From Ettlia oleoabundans (lineage: Eukaryota > Chlorophyta > Chlorophyceae > Chlamydomonadales), in assembly GCA_019693395.1 (NCBI GenBank), contig JAAMXP010000530.1, positions 2,735 to 49,250 of the forward strand: a stretch of DNA of 46,516 nucleotides, written 5' to 3'. Made by a program: the position numbers and the translations under genes. Below are positions 21,721 to 33,945 of the stretch, one piece after another. Under the pieces are notes generated by a model that worked only from the letters and a program-made list of their open reading frames with translations, had not been told where the DNA came from and made no database searches. The first letter of the stretch is position 1. The number at the start of each line of letters is the position of its first letter.

Positions 21721-24110
21721 ATGCAGACCGTGGTGGTCGACTGCCGTGGCCACATGCTGGGCCGCCTGGCCAGCGTAAGTACGGGATAGCGAGCTGCCCG
21801 CGTGGGGGAGGCTGATGCGCCTGGGGAGCGCGTGGTCGCTGGGCGGGGGCGGTGCTTGGGAAGACACGCTTACTGCTGGTGTTACCTAAAGCCTTCCAGC
21901 CCCCAGCCTTCAGAGGAGAAAAGCTTTGAATAGATTCTGGCTGCTTTGTGTTGTTGTTCCCATGTTGCAGGTGCTGGCCAAGCAGCTGCTCAGCGGCCAG
22001 CACATTGTGAGTGCCGTGCCGCGCTGCGCGCACTGTGTGGGGCTCACGCTTATCAGCAGCTGGGTATTGCTGAATTTGTTCGGTGCAGCAATTGGGCATG
22101 CTGACAGCCTGGTTTGATGTTGTTCCGTTCTATGAAGCAGCAACAGCTTGTGAAGCAGCTGCGGGGGAGCCAGCCCAGAACAGGCCCCGTCGTTTGCCAA
22201 ATGCAGATGGTTCAAAACGCCATGCTCGCCACTTTCCTCTCTTGTCGCAGGTGTGCGTGCGCTGCGAGGAGATCAACATCAGCGGTGGCATGGTGCGTCA
22301 GAAGGCCAAGTACGAGCGCTTTCTGCGCAAGCGCTCTGTCACCAACCCTCGCCGCGGTGCCGTCAAGTTCAGGTGCGCATCGGGATGATGCGGCTGCAGA
22401 GTGCAAGATGTTCCCGACCTCCGCTGCTGCCCATTGGTGCTTGCTGCTGCCCAGTGTTGTGCCTCACGGTGATTCTTTGTGTTACGGCCCATGGTGCGCT
22501 GAGGTCTTGAGGTTTTGTTGCGGCCTTCATCCTACACTATGGCGGCGGCTTGTTTGAATAGCGAGTTTAAGTTGGGCAACACTGGGGAACCAGCTGTAGT
22601 CGGCAGCAAGCACTGCTACACAGATGGGGGGGATGCATCGCAACGGCAACACAGCAGCAAAGCGTTCTGGAAGGGGAGCAATGGCATGGAAAGCATGTTG
22701 CGTTGACAGGGTGCTTGGCACAACATGGTGACCGCAGCTGTGCAGCATGTCGGCCCCTGCGCACATCTCTGCTTTGCAACGGAATTGGCCACTGCAAACA
22801 TGTCCAACAGCTGGCAGCCCTGAGTCACCCCAGTCAGGCAGTCGACAGCCAGGATGTTGTGCGCTGGTTTCGAGGGCTACGGCAGTCCACCGGGGCAGCT
22901 GGACGCTCGCAGTGCTGCCTGTTTTAGCTACTAACAGCCATGCAAGCGGGAAAGCTCTTCACAACAGCAGCAAACGTCAGCAAGGCAGGACAGCAAGTGG
23001 AGCACGCAAGCTGAGAGCGCAACTGCTGCCGAACAGCTCTTCAGCCGAGCAAATCATGTCACGGCTGGGATATTGCCAAACAAGCCAGCCACGCTTAATC
23101 AGTAGCCTCGCCACCTCGCTTCGCCGCACCTCCCATCGCGCGCGCCCCACCCCCCACCCCCATCCCCCACCTTGACCGGAACTATCACTCACTATCACCC
23201 TGTCACCCTGTCTCCTGCCTTTTCACCCTGCGCAGGGCCCCCAGCCGCATCCTGTGGCGCACCGTGCGCGGCATGATCCCCCACAAGACCGCACGCGGCG
23301 CCGCTGCCCTGGAGCGCCTCAAGGCCTTCGAGGGCGTACCACACCCATATGACAAGGTGCGCAACTGCAGGCACACTCTCGCACCTGTCCTACCCTCATT
23401 TCATCTGCAATTTCCTACCGTTTGTCCTGCCGTTGAGCGAAGTTCTGGTTTCCTGCGTAGGCCATAAAAGTTCAGGCGCTGCTGCGTCGTTGCGAGCCTG
23501 CAGCTGTGCCCTCCAGTGCCTGGCTTGCGCATGCTCCAACGCATACGCAACCTCAACCCTTCCTTTCCTCTCCGTCACGTTGTCTCAATCACAAATTGCC
23601 CCCGCATCCACTATGTGCAGGTGAAGCGCATGGTGATCCCCGATGCGCTCAAGGTGCTGCGCCTGCAGCACGGCCACCGGTACTGCCAGCTGGGTGCCCT
23701 GGCATCCTCAGTGGGCTGGAAGCACGAGGAGGCTGTCAAGCAGCTGGAGGCCAAGCGCAAGGTCAAGGTGAGAGGGTGGGGTGGGGCTTGGCGGCATGTT
23801 GGCTGGGGCGGCGCGAGGTTGGTGATGTGGTTGCGGGGGTGGGGTGGGGGTTGGCAGTATGTGTAGGGAGTGGGGTTTTGGCGGTTGCTTTATGTAGCCT
23901 TATGTAAGGGCTACTTTATGGGTATTAGGACGGCTGATCCTGTAAAGAGCAAGGTAAAAGAGCACAGTTGTGTGTGGGTTAATGGACCGAGTTCACCCGT
24001 TCTGCCTCCCTCTCCCTTCTATGCCCCTTCAGTCTGCCGCCTACTACGAGGCCAAGAAGAAGCTGCGGGCGCTGCGCGCCAAGGCTGAGGCACAGGTGGA
24101 CGGCCAGTAA
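21721..24110 (+). CDS. RPL13A: 60S ribosomal protein uL13 (RPL13A family)
   Basis: This is a structural protein of the cytosolic large ribosomal subunit. Six exons (21721-21774, 21971-22006, 22251-22372, 23236-23356, 23621-23767, 24033-24110) join in frame to 185 residues. They span the whole family fold: [15 protein letters not shown] at the N-terminus, [20 protein letters not shown], then [19 protein letters not shown] and [18 protein letters not shown]. The C-terminal helix region ([14 protein letters not shown]) closes at a TAA. The length is at the short end for eukaryotic uL13, because the extreme C-terminal extension of the animal protein is missing. Exon 2 is only 36 nt, while the intron before exon 4 is 863 nt. 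TGTAA signals at 24266-24270 and 24388-24392 are candidates for 3' end formation. Confidence 0.97.
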
Positions 24111-25343
24111 AACTGAGCTTGCGGTAGTACCGCAGTACACCCTGGCGCTGAGCTGGCACGCTCAGCTGGCGTGCTAAGCCAGTTGGACCAGCCGCCCACC
24201 CGTCGAGGCGGCGATGGTGGCATGCACGTTTAAGCCACCACCGCTTGCCTAGTGGGGTTGGGCAGTGTAAGGGGGCGGCGCCCTGCAGGCATTGCTTTGG
24301 GCCTGCAGGCGTCGTTGCTCCCTTCTGGGGGCAGCCTGCCTAGGACTAGGAGATTGTAGTGAGTGCCCACCCTTGTGAAGGGCATGCTGTAACGAACCTG
24401 TTCATGCTTCCAAAGCAAAAAAGGAACCTAGTTCAATGCGCAATATCGAGAGGCAACAGGAGCAGGTTTTCATGTTGCAGAATGATGTGTTGGTCCGGTA
24501 TGCATGACACAGATGCATGAGGCACGTGCACGGGGGATACAGCAGGCCCAGGATCTGAGGGCTGACACTCTGGGATGGCGGTCTCATGGACTGCTTCCGA
24601 TGGGAAGTGACATGGCAGGGAAGTCATGTTGGATTGAGTGGGGACGTGCCAAGATCAGTGCTATGTGCTACACCCAACCCCAACATAGCAGTAGTTTGAT
24701 TGCACCCAGCTGCTGCGCAGCATGCCGATGACAGAGGGGCATGAGAACACGGCACAGAGCAGGACCACAGAAGGTCGGACTGTGGACAAGGTGGACATCG
24801 TGTGCATAAAGCGTGCAGGAATTGAAAGGTACTTTGATCAACGCGAGCATGCAAAAAGGCCAGAGGCAGCTGGACAAAATGCGCAGTTAAAAGCCAGGAC
24901 CAAGTGCCGTGATACATGACCAGCTACAAGATTTGTGCTGTGGGGTGTGCCGGCTTGGCAGCTGTGCTTCCCAATGCTGCCAACCTCCACCCTCGCCACT
25001 ATGCCTTGCTGTTGTAGATTCTTGAATGCCACATAACAGTTAGCCAGGGTCCTGCATCTTGACGTAGCACAAGACGTTTCCTTTCTGGCAAACTGCGCAC
25101 CAGGCCTTGAACCACAGCCTCGATACCTCTTTAGCCTCAAGATCGTTTACAGCCTTACAGAATTTCAGAACTCGTGTTAAAGTTCGAAAATCCACCCATA
25201 CATGCTCAGGCTTGCGCTCCTCCGAGCTGGACCATTCCCAATCCCAACTTCAAAAATCCATCCTCTCCACTCTTAGAGCTCAGCTCCAACCTGCCGCTCC
25301 TGAAACAAAGCTCCAACTGCACTGTGGCTGGTGGGCGCCCCCT
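24111..25343. other. Tail-to-tail region between uL13 and prohibitin-2
   Basis: This 1.2-kb stretch holds the two 3' UTRs. For prohibitin (minus strand) TTACA at 25147-25151 and 25155-25159 are the complement of TGTAA. Short open frames such as 24722-24919 lack any recognisable domain, and I see no further gene. Confidence 0.5.
24266..24270 (+). terminator. TGTAA poly(A) signal, uL13
   Basis: This is the first TGTAA after the uL13 stop codon, 156 nt downstream; a second lies at 24388-24392. TGTAA is the usual polyadenylation signal in chlorophyte algae. Confidence 0.5.
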
Positions 25344-27620
25344 TCACTTCTTCTTAGTGATGGTCTCGTAGTCTGACAGGTTGAGCAGAAGCGAATCTGA
25401 GTTGAGGAAGATGCGGTTGGCTGATGCGGAGATGGTGGAGGCAATCTCCCGCGCCGCCTCAATCTTGCGCAGGGTGATGAAGGCGGGGTTCTGCTGGATG
25501 GCCTGCCCGATCAGCATGGCCGACTGCGCCTCTCCCTGCGCGCGGATGATGGCGCTCTGCTTGTCCTGCTCCGCCTTCTCCACCTGCAAGCAGAAACGGA
25601 GGTGGGGTGCAAGAGGCAGGGATGTGGCGTGAGAAGAAACGGATGGGGAATGTCGGGTGGGAGGGACAAGGCGGCGGAGGAAATCCCCGGCGCCGAAATA
25701 TTGATTACTTGTTGAAATATCAGCAGCAGCAGAGGTGGCGCAGGTGAGGAGGCAAAAGTGGTGGAGGCGGTGGGGTGTTGGTGCGGGCAAACTTTGGATT
25801 GCTGAATGGGCAGCTCGGATTCAGCGGCAAAATTATCGGTCGATATCCAGTTGAGAAGGCTCCAAACCCCTGGCACGGCCAATCACAACGAAGCAACAGC
25901 AGCAAGGGTTGGGCGTCGCGACTCACAATAAACTTTGCTCGCTCCGCGTCCTGCTGCGCCACCTGCTTCGCCTCAACCGCTGACGTGTACTCGCGGCTGC
26001 AGGGCGCAAGGGACACAGGAAGATAGGTGCCACCGCCACACAGCAATGAGGGTCAATGGGAAGGCTGGCAGGCGTTGAACAAGCACCTATGTGCTGCGAT
26101 AACATCTGTGGCCTCATATCATCTGCTGTCTGACAGAAGAATGGTCACTGCAGCTACTCGTGCATGCCAGCCATGACACGCTTGACTCGACTGCCCCACA
26201 CTATAAGCGACCCAGTGATGAGTTCATGAGCGCAAACACACACACACACCTGAATGTGAGCTGCGTGATTGACACATCGTCCAACACAATATTAAAGTAG
26301 CGCGCACGCTGCGTCAATATCCGTCGGATGTCGCGACTCACAACCTGCAACGGAGGGCAGGTGCAAGTGAAGGGACGTCGAGTGGTGGAAAGCGATGCAG
26401 ATGAAGTAATGATCCAGGAAAAGCTACAGAAAGCTATTGCAATGGGGGCAACGGTTTGCGGAACAACAGGGTCCAACCACCAGGTGCAGCGCAGAGAGGC
26501 ACAGGGGACATACGTTGCGGCCAAAAAATAGATCGCAAAACACAGGGAGCATGGCACAATGCGCATTTACGACTCGGAAAAGGGCGCTTGAAGAACAAGG
26601 TCACGGTGCAAACATGGCAGACCCGGTTCCACAGCATGCCGCTCTGCGTTCCGGCCATGACTGACAGCACCCACCTCACGCATAGTCAGCAGCTGGCTTG
26701 CGTTGTACTGCGCAATCACCGACTTCAGGGTTTCCTGGATGATGCTGGGCAGCACGCGCTCCGCATAGTCTGTGCCCAGGGTGCGGTAGATCTCCGGCAG
26801 GCGCTGCGGCATGGGCCGCGTCAGCACACGCAGCCCAATGTTGACCTGCAGGGTTGCAAAGTAAGGGGGTAAGGGCACTGACAAGGAGCTTCACATAGCA
26901 AGGGCCTAAACACATGGACAGGCAACAAGAGGCTTGTGCTCGCTGGCAGCCAGGAGTGCAATACACACAAGACCCGCCCTCTAGTATTGCATACACACCT
27001 CGCGCCCGCAACCTCCAGGCAGTTCAGTTTTATCCAGTCGTGCCAAGATTCCCAGCCACCAACCAGCTACAGTCTACTGTCAACATAGCACAGGCCAGGC
27101 AGCGCACCCACCATTTGCAGGTCACGGGATCCCGAGGTTGAGGAGATGACGTTTGGCCGCGCACGCACATCGTAGATGATGGGCCGCTCAAACCAGGGGA
27201 CCATAAAGTGTGTCCCCTCCTCGTACACTTGCTCCTTAATGCCGCCAATACGGTTAAACACAATGGCTCTGGAAGAGGAACATGGAAGGGGGTGGGAGAG
27301 GGTGACGGGGCGGGGAGACAGCGGGCAGCGGCCGAGGGAGCTTCCAGAGCTTGCCGCAGCGATAGAGGGGATCGCGGGGTGAGACACCGCTCCGTTGATT
27401 ACCGAGAGTGCAGAACGCCTGGGAAGCGCGACACAAAGCCAGGAGAAGGGCCGCGCATGCGGGATCGGTTATGGTGTCGATCATCGCACCTATGTCCTCC
27501 CTCCACGTTGAACAGGCTATGCGTAAGGCCATACACTGCAGCGCCACCTATAAATAGGACCCTCGCAAGCCGCCCAGCCCCTGGACCGGCCGGCATCTTC
27601 ATGTTCTTCATGCCGTCCAT
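25344..27620 (-). CDS. PHB2: Prohibitin-2 (mitochondrial inner-membrane scaffold)
   Basis: Prohibitins 1 and 2 form ring complexes in the inner mitochondrial membrane that stabilise m-AAA protease and respiratory assemblies. Exons 27620-27490, 27268-27112, 26845-26675, 26344-26250, 25996-25927 and 25583-25344 join to 287 residues, normal for the family. An N-terminal transmembrane segment (about 18-38, [18 protein letters not shown]) is followed by the SPFH core ([40 protein letters not shown]). The coiled-coil region ([34 protein letters not shown]) and an [10 protein letters not shown] tail follow. The length and the charged N-terminal extension before the anchor fit PHB2 better than PHB1. 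The start MDGMKNMKM is chosen because it opens the exon encoding the anchor. A short (CA)n tract (26238-26249) lies directly on the exon 4 donor. Confidence 0.95.
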
Positions 27621-28009
27621 CTTCCTGAAGTCAGTGATGCCCCTATGAAGCTATCAAGATCCCGAAAGTGCTGTCACGGACGCACCAGCAGGGATGGCAG
27701 AGCCGAGTGACCAGCACACAGAACCCCAAGGGTATGAAGCTAAGCAAGCTCCCTTTAAACAACCATAAGCGACCCAGACATTCATCTAGTGGCAATGAGC
27801 CACTACCTAGAAGCGCAGCAGGCAGCACGCCCAGTCAGAGGCTTCTGTATGTAAAATGGGCCTCCGTCGCCAAAAAAAAGCGTTGGTTGATGTGGAACAT
27901 ACATATGAATTTCTGATAGCAGTGGAAATCAACAAGGTAGTCACATATTGCAACTGTGTGCCACAAAGTCTTTAGATTCTCCTGCGCATGCCTTTCAGTT
28001 CGCTTCGCC
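27621..28009. promoter_or_regulatory. Upstream region of prohibitin-2
   Basis: This should contain the promoter and 5' UTR of the minus-strand prohibitin gene. I see no open frame with support and no clear TATA box. Confidence 0.35.
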
Positions 28010-28152
28010 TTAATCAGACACGTTAAATGTCACGCTCTTTAGCTGCTGCCAGTCATAGCCGCCCGCTGGTTCCACACCGCCGGCCGCTGCCGCCACTGCT
28101 TTGGCCCTGCTAGCTCCTGCGCTTGCTCCCTTCCATGTGGTATGCCAATCGA
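28010..28152 (-). other. Possible terminal exon of an unrecognised minus-strand gene
   Basis: After a TTTATGCAG acceptor (ending 28153) there is an open frame of about 46 codons to a TAA at 28012-28010. It ends AGGYDWQQLKSVTFNVSD, which looks protein-like rather than random. No start codon or upstream exon is apparent between here and 29.2 kb, and the region overlaps nothing else. It may be the end of a small gene or chance. Confidence 0.2.
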
Positions 28153-28293
28153 CTGCATAAACGCAGGACCTTCGACCATAATTTATACAAGAGTCACAGC
28201 TAGTCTACCATCAAAAAGCTGCCATCTAAGAAACAGCGTTCCATCGGACCACCCGATTAGGCGTTTAGCTAGCGGTCTTGTCTGGCCTGCGCC

Positions 28294-28428
28294 ATGAGCA
28301 GGGGGAAGCTGGGAGACCATCTGTTCAAGGGCGCCGTGACACTTTTGGCCACAGGGTCACTGCTGGCGGGTATCTCTGTGGCAGCTGCTATGGCCGACCG
28401 ATTCACTTTCCTTCGCCAGGTGGGCTGA
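28294..28428 (+). CDS. Small single-helix membrane protein, 44 residues or longer if spliced
   Basis: The ATG at 28294 (context GCGCCATGA) opens a frame starting MSRGKLGDHLFKGAV and containing a hydrophobic helix (about 14-34, rich in Ala, Gly and Leu), then ADRFTFLRQ. As written it ends VG-stop at 28428. However, CAG/GTGGGC at 28417-28425 is a typical donor for this genome. A pyrimidine-rich acceptor at 28762-28771 (or 28775) would extend it by about 8 to 30 residues, with TGTAA signals at 28795 and 28816 close behind. The size and layout resemble small accessory subunits of mitochondrial membrane complexes, but I cannot name a family. Confidence 0.45.
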   Translation: MSRGKLGDHLFKGAVTLLATGSLLAGISVAAAMADRFTFLRQVG

Positions 28429-29440
28429 GGGAGTGGAGGGCTCTTTGACTTGCCTTTCTCAAGCGGGAGACTCGGTGGGTGTGTTGCGAAGCAGAGCATA
28501 CAGTGCACTATCAACGGCTACCAGATCGGTGTTACAGATGCTATTGAAGCCAAATTTTCATCAACACCCGCCTTGAACATTGCTACTGCAGAACAGGGCA
28601 GCAAATTTGGTCGGACAGGAGGCCCCAAAGCAGTAACACAGCTGCCATATGCTGCCCTGTCACATTCCTGATGTGAAATCAATCCTGTTGGTGCTGCTGT
28701 TCTTTGCCTGCCCTGAATGCTGTCCACGCTGAGCTATTGTGTCATTGTTCAGCTTTTGCTCACCCCTTCAGCCAGAAATGGCCCAACAGCTGCATGTAAG
28801 CTTCGTTTGTACCTTTGTAATTCAGAATCCCTGTAGATGCGGTGATTACACACGCCAGTGAGAGTGATGCGCGAATAAGTGCAGCACAGCGGCACAAGAC
28901 TGCGCAGACTTGGCTGCACATGCAGCATGCATGGATAAACACGAGACATACCCACGGCACATGGCGGCGACGATGCCGGACAAACAAACACTTGGTCAAC
29001 GCTGGTGAAACAGAGCAGGTAGGCAAGGCAGGTAGAGTACAGTCAGTGAATGCAAGGTAAATGCAGCAAAGAATGCAGGATGCAGATTATAGCGAGGAGC
29101 AAGGTGGGCGGCCTTGCTCCGAGGAAAAGCGGCCTGCTGCAGGTGTGCCAGGGTGCAGGGGCATGGAAGAAAAGCTGCTCACCATAGCAAGCGGGAATGA
29201 TGCATGGCATGCAGGGACGGAGAGGCTACTGTGTGGCGCATACACTCTTTACACTCTTTATCGCTGTGTGTGGCAGCTTCAGCCGCTGCGATGAAAGCAG
29301 CAGGGCTGGAGGGGCAGATGCTAGGGCCAGACGCCTTCAATTGCTCCGCGACATGGCCGCCTCGTCTGCCCAATATCCTAAGTTTGCGTGGCTGCTCACT
29401 CCCCAAGCTGCCAAAAGGCAGGTGCAAGCCGACATGTCGC
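28429..29440. other. Region between the small ORF and importin alpha
   Basis: This holds the possible second exon and 3' end of the small plus-strand gene (to about 28.86 kb) and the 3' UTR of importin alpha. No other coding sequence is convincing. Confidence 0.4.
29249..29253 (-). terminator. TGTAA poly(A) signal, importin alpha
   Basis: TTACA on the plus strand is TGTAA in the direction of the importin gene, 188 nt past its stop codon. Confidence 0.45.
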
Positions 29441-32400
29441 TTACTGCTGCATGCCAAAGTTGAAGCCGCCAGTAGGTGCAGCTGCGCCGAAGCCCTGGGG
29501 CGCACCGAATGCGTAGGTGCCTGCAGAGGGAAGGTGACAGCGACGTAGAAGTATGAATTAATCAGCTGTAATTCGAAGCCATGTCTCGCTTCTTTATTCA
29601 CCCGCCGCAGGCCGCCCTGCCCTTGGACCCAGGCCTGCCCTCCCCTAGGCCTGCCCTCCCAGCTTTTAGTCCAATCCAGTTCCATGGTCAATTCACCCCA
29701 GTCCCCACTCTGGCCCCCTGGCTTGCAAGCGACTCAGCGCTCCCACGCCCCCAACACCGTCCCAGTACTAAAAACCCGCGCCGCCATAGCGCTCACCTCC
29801 CTCCACTGCGGGCGCCAGGTTCTCCTCCTCGCCATCCTCCACGTCAAAGTAGGTCTCCAGGATGTTGACCGCCTTCTCATAGATGTCCTCGTTGCTGTGG
29901 TTCTGCATAGGAGAAGCGGTGGGAAGAAACCAAGACGGATGTTGTAAAAGGAATGGAAAGGGGGTAGCAGTAAAGTCCCAGCATGGTGGTCTGCTGCAGG
30001 CAGCAGTATTCCTTTCCATTCGCTCCACAACACGGCAGCTGCTCAGGCCTAGTTACCAACTGCAGATCACAGCTGCGGGGGCTGTACCACTGGTATATCA
30101 TTCAGTTCAGAGGTATGGCAGCAGTATCGCACCTGCAGGTCCTCGATTTTGTCCAGCCCCTCCGCCTCGTCCACCAGCTGCGCAAAGGGGTTTGTGGCGG
30201 CCGCGCCACCCAGCTCCTTCTCGGCCTCGCCAACCTGAAAGAAGGAAGTTGAGGACAGGGATGCGAGGGGAAAGAAAGGTGGTGAGGGGCAATATATCAG
30301 GAAGGAAAGGTAAGCTTGGAGACAAGAGCAGGGACGGAAGGATTGCACATACTGGACGCATTTAAAGGAGGCTACACACAACGCAAGACTTCTCACACTT
30401 CTCCCGCGCTCCGCCCCAGCCGCCCACCCACCTTGAGGATGTTCTCCAGCCCCTCCAAGGCGACGGTGACGATGCGTGCATCAGAGCAGGAGAGCAGGTC
30501 GCACAACGGCTTGATGGCGCCCTGGCTCACAAGGTACTTGATCTGGTCATTGGTGCCACCGCTGCAACAAACCACGCATTGTGGGTGGTGAGGTGCAGGG
30601 ACATATGAAAGGAACACTCTTTAGTACCGCGGCGCCTCTTATAGAACCAACTTCACACCTCCTTACTCCAACCAATTGATTACCAGCCTACTCAGCCAGG
30701 TTTTAGGCGCAACCCACCAATTCACTTTCTTTTCTTCCCATGTTTGTTTGTATCCGAGCCTTTGCCCACCCACCTAGTTGCGTTGCTAATGGCCCAGGCT
30801 GCCTCCTTCTTAATGTCAAACTCGGCGGTGGCAAGCAGGTGGATCAGCGGCGGCACGATGCCCGCGTCAATCACGGTCTGCAAGAGAAATGCGGGTACGG
30901 CCCCACGAGGGTATTGGGATTTGACCAATAGGGGCACGCAGGATGCCCAGGTGCAGGCTATTCAACAACAACACAGAAGGATTTGAACCCGAGCTACTCA
31001 ACAACAACAGAAAGACTTTCCTGCCAGCCACAATTGTATCACGTGTTTCGAGACACCAATAACCTCACAAACTGCAGCACAAGTGTTGATGCCATATGCG
31101 AAGATACGGTATCACAATGCGAAGATACGGTATTAGTATCCCTCGCGCACACCCACCCACCCACTTGAGCACCCACCTGGATTTGCTCCTTGGTGCCAGC
31201 TGTGATGTTTGAGATGGTCCAGCACGCCTCCTTCTTGATGCTCTTCTTGTGGCTGGTGGTCAGCAGATTGAGCAGGCAGGGCAGCGCGCCGCAGTTGATG
31301 ATGATCTGGGTCTGCATCGGGTGGTGGGTGAAGCAGAGATCAACAGGTGGGTGGGCGGGTGGGTGGGTTCAAGGGGCAGCAGTTCGGAGCCAGCTGCAGC
31401 ACACAGAAGCACGAGCCATTGCTGGTCCTTTTGACGTTAACAAGTCCAACTGACACTAACCCAGCCAGCCAGCCCCACCCACCTGCATGTCGTCGCCAGT
31501 GACGATGTTGCCCACGGTGCGCAGCGCAGGCACAAGCACGCTGGGGGACTGGTGCCTGCAAAGGGCAGGGATGCCAGGCAGAAAGGGTGAGCAGGTTTCT
31601 TCCCGGGGAATGACGGTTAGCGAAAGCTGCGGCACATGTAGCAGCCCAGCACCACTCACAGCAACACAATACTGCCCACAATACATCAAAAGCCCAGCAC
31701 GGCTCCTACGATGATCCCCACTCACAGCAGCAGCTCCACAAGTCTGCGGCAGACCCCGGAGTTGATGACCTCCTGAATCTTGTCATTGGTGCCATCTGAC
31801 AGGTAGGACAGCGCCCAGCAGGCGTCGGTCAGCACCTCCTCGTCCTGGCTGTGGATGAGGCGGGCCAGTGCAGGCAGCGCTGCCTTGACCTGTGAGGGGA
31901 GCGGGAACTGGGGATGAAACGTTCATTGAGAGGTGCTGGCTGAGTAAAATGGCAGAGGGGACAAAGCGCTTGGGTGGCAAGGGAGGGGAACAAAACGGGA
32001 CGAATGTTTGGGGAAGGACAAGCAGGCCAGGGACCCACTCAGCAGGACGTGTGGTCAGTTGATCTCATTGCTGTGGCACAGAGGCCTAGGAGCGAGAGCG
32101 AGGGCAATGCCGTGATTGGGTGAAGTAGGGGGCAGGTAGTGAAAGAGTGACGCTGACGCACAAACAATGCATCACCCCCACATGCTCCATCACCCGTTCA
32201 GGCAGGACACCAACGCTGAGGCCGTCCTACTCGCATGCGCTGATACCTGCTGGAATTCGGGCTGGGGCTTGCCGCGGCAGAAGTTGGACAGGGTCCAGGT
32301 GGCGTTGCGCAGCATGGACATCTTGGTGTTGTCCTGCAAATGGTTAGAGGGTGGGAGACATGCGGGATAGCATGCATTCAGCCAGAGAGCCACACTGCAC

Positions 32401-33945
32401 TTGTTGGTTCCAACCATCGGCCGGGATACTGAACTGCGCCTCTGACCTGACAGGTCTAAAGCTATCGTAATGCGCACCATCCATGGTGCATTTAGCATCA
32501 GCACTGCTGTTAACATTGGATGGAACCATCACTCCCACTCCCAGCCCCGGCGCTTGCAAAGCCCACATCCCATGCTGCTTGGAATCAACATCTACAGCCT
32601 CACTAAATCCACCACATCTCAATCGCTCAACAAGCACCCCACACTCACCTTCAGTTGCTCCATGAGTGGCGCCAGAGCACCGTGGGCCAGAACCAAGTCG
32701 CGGCAGCGTGGTGAGTCGCCCGCAATGTTGCCTAAGGCCCACACAGCCTGCTCGCGTACATCATCGATGGGGGAGTGCAGCAGCTGGACGAAGATGGGCA
32801 CTGCCCCAGCATCAATCACCACCTTTGTGTGGTCGCTGGTGCCGCTGGCTACGTTGGTTAGTGCCCAGGCCGCCTCAAACTGAAGCTGCGGCAGGTCGCC
32901 GCGCTGCAGGAACTGCACAAAGCGTGGGATCACGTTCTGTGCAATCACCTCCTCAATCGGCGGGTTGCGCTCTGCAGGCGGGAGATGGCAAGATACAAGT
33001 ACTGTTTACGTTAAGGGATGACAGGCACGGGGAACAGCTTGAGGGAATAGCATCCAGTTCAAGCCTCGCAGTCCAAACCTCCCTCTGGCCGTCAGAATTG
33101 AACGCCTGTCGTATTTGAATATTCAAACCCGCCGCAGCAAAGAGCCTACTCGATGCAACGGTGGACAACAACCTGGCTGACAATATATGGCGGGGAATCA
33201 GGATGGCCGCCAAACCAAGTTGGAGCTTTGAACATGCAAGCCTCACACCCCCTGCCTGCAGCACTCACCAATGGACAGCAGCTTGCGGAACTGCGTGGTT
33301 GCCTCCAGCTGCGCCTGGGGGTCTTCGGACCACACGCCTTGCACCATGGCGGGCAGGCTCTCAAGCTGCACGGGGGGGCGGTTGGCGGGAACAGCACCCA
33401 AGGTGACTCCAAGGTTAGGTTTCAAGGAGCAAGCAAAGCAATCGGAGGCAGCACAACAGGCCACCCTGCAGCAGATTCTTCTAAGCTTTGTTGCACCCAA
33501 GCACAGGGCAGCGACCACAAGCTGGCGGCCCTCGTTGCCCCCGCCGCCGCACCTTTTGCTGCACCGCCTGGCCGGCACGGTTGGACTCAAGCTCGCCACC
33601 CTCCGCCACTAACGCGCTGACCATCCGCTTCTTCTGCAAGTTCTCATCCCTACGGTCCTTGCGCAGCTGCACAATGTTGTCCTCACGCTTCCTGCGGGCG
33701 TCATCGAGGTCGATGCCTGCGGCAGGAGCCACGGGACACTGGTGACCGCAGCTATCGATTGTGAACCATCATGGTCCTTCCCCGGCACGGCGCAGGAGCC
33801 TTCAAACAGCGCCGGCACTGAGACCGGGCAGCCGCCAACACTGATCACAGGGTTGAACCGGGGTTCAAGCAATAGGGAGCCAACCTTTCTTGACGGGCCG
33901 CCTCGCCGCGCTGCCTTTGGAGTCTGGCCGCAAGCTTGAGCTCAT
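29441..33945 (-). CDS. Importin subunit alpha (karyopherin alpha)
   Basis: This adaptor binds nuclear localisation signals in the cytoplasm and carries cargo to importin beta. Exons 33945-33885, 33716-33553, 33365-33269, 32971-32649, 32333-32247, 31889-31726, 31555-31483, 31311-31177, 30877-30774, 30561-30432, 30234-30133, 29902-29797 and 29520-29441 join to 541 residues, the usual length. The importin-beta-binding domain (about 1-75) has the basic cluster [20 protein letters not shown]. The ARM repeats show the Trp/Asn ladder that binds signals: [33 protein letters not shown], then [11 protein letters not shown] and [11 protein letters not shown] in the places where the family normally deviates, then [11 protein letters not shown] and [11 protein letters not shown]. 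The acidic C-terminal region ([16 protein letters not shown]) is where the export factor CAS binds, followed by a Gly/Phe-rich tail. It is of the plant/algal alpha-1 type. Confidence 0.97.
31096..31133. repeat. 21-bp tandem duplication in importin alpha intron 8
   Basis: The 17-nt core ATGCGAAGATACGGTAT occurs at 31096-31112 and again at 31117-31133, with a 21-bp period. Confidence 0.8.

Noticed and set aside
24722..24919. Plus-strand open frame of 65 codons between uL13 and prohibitin
   Set aside because: It has no homology or splice context and overlaps an equally long minus-strand frame; taken as chance.
30979..30990. GGGTTCAAATCC on the minus strand, like the B box of a tRNA gene
   Set aside because: The flanking bases do not form a T-stem, acceptor stem or anticodon arm, and the site lies between imperfect TTCTGTTGTTGTTGA repeats in an importin alpha intron.
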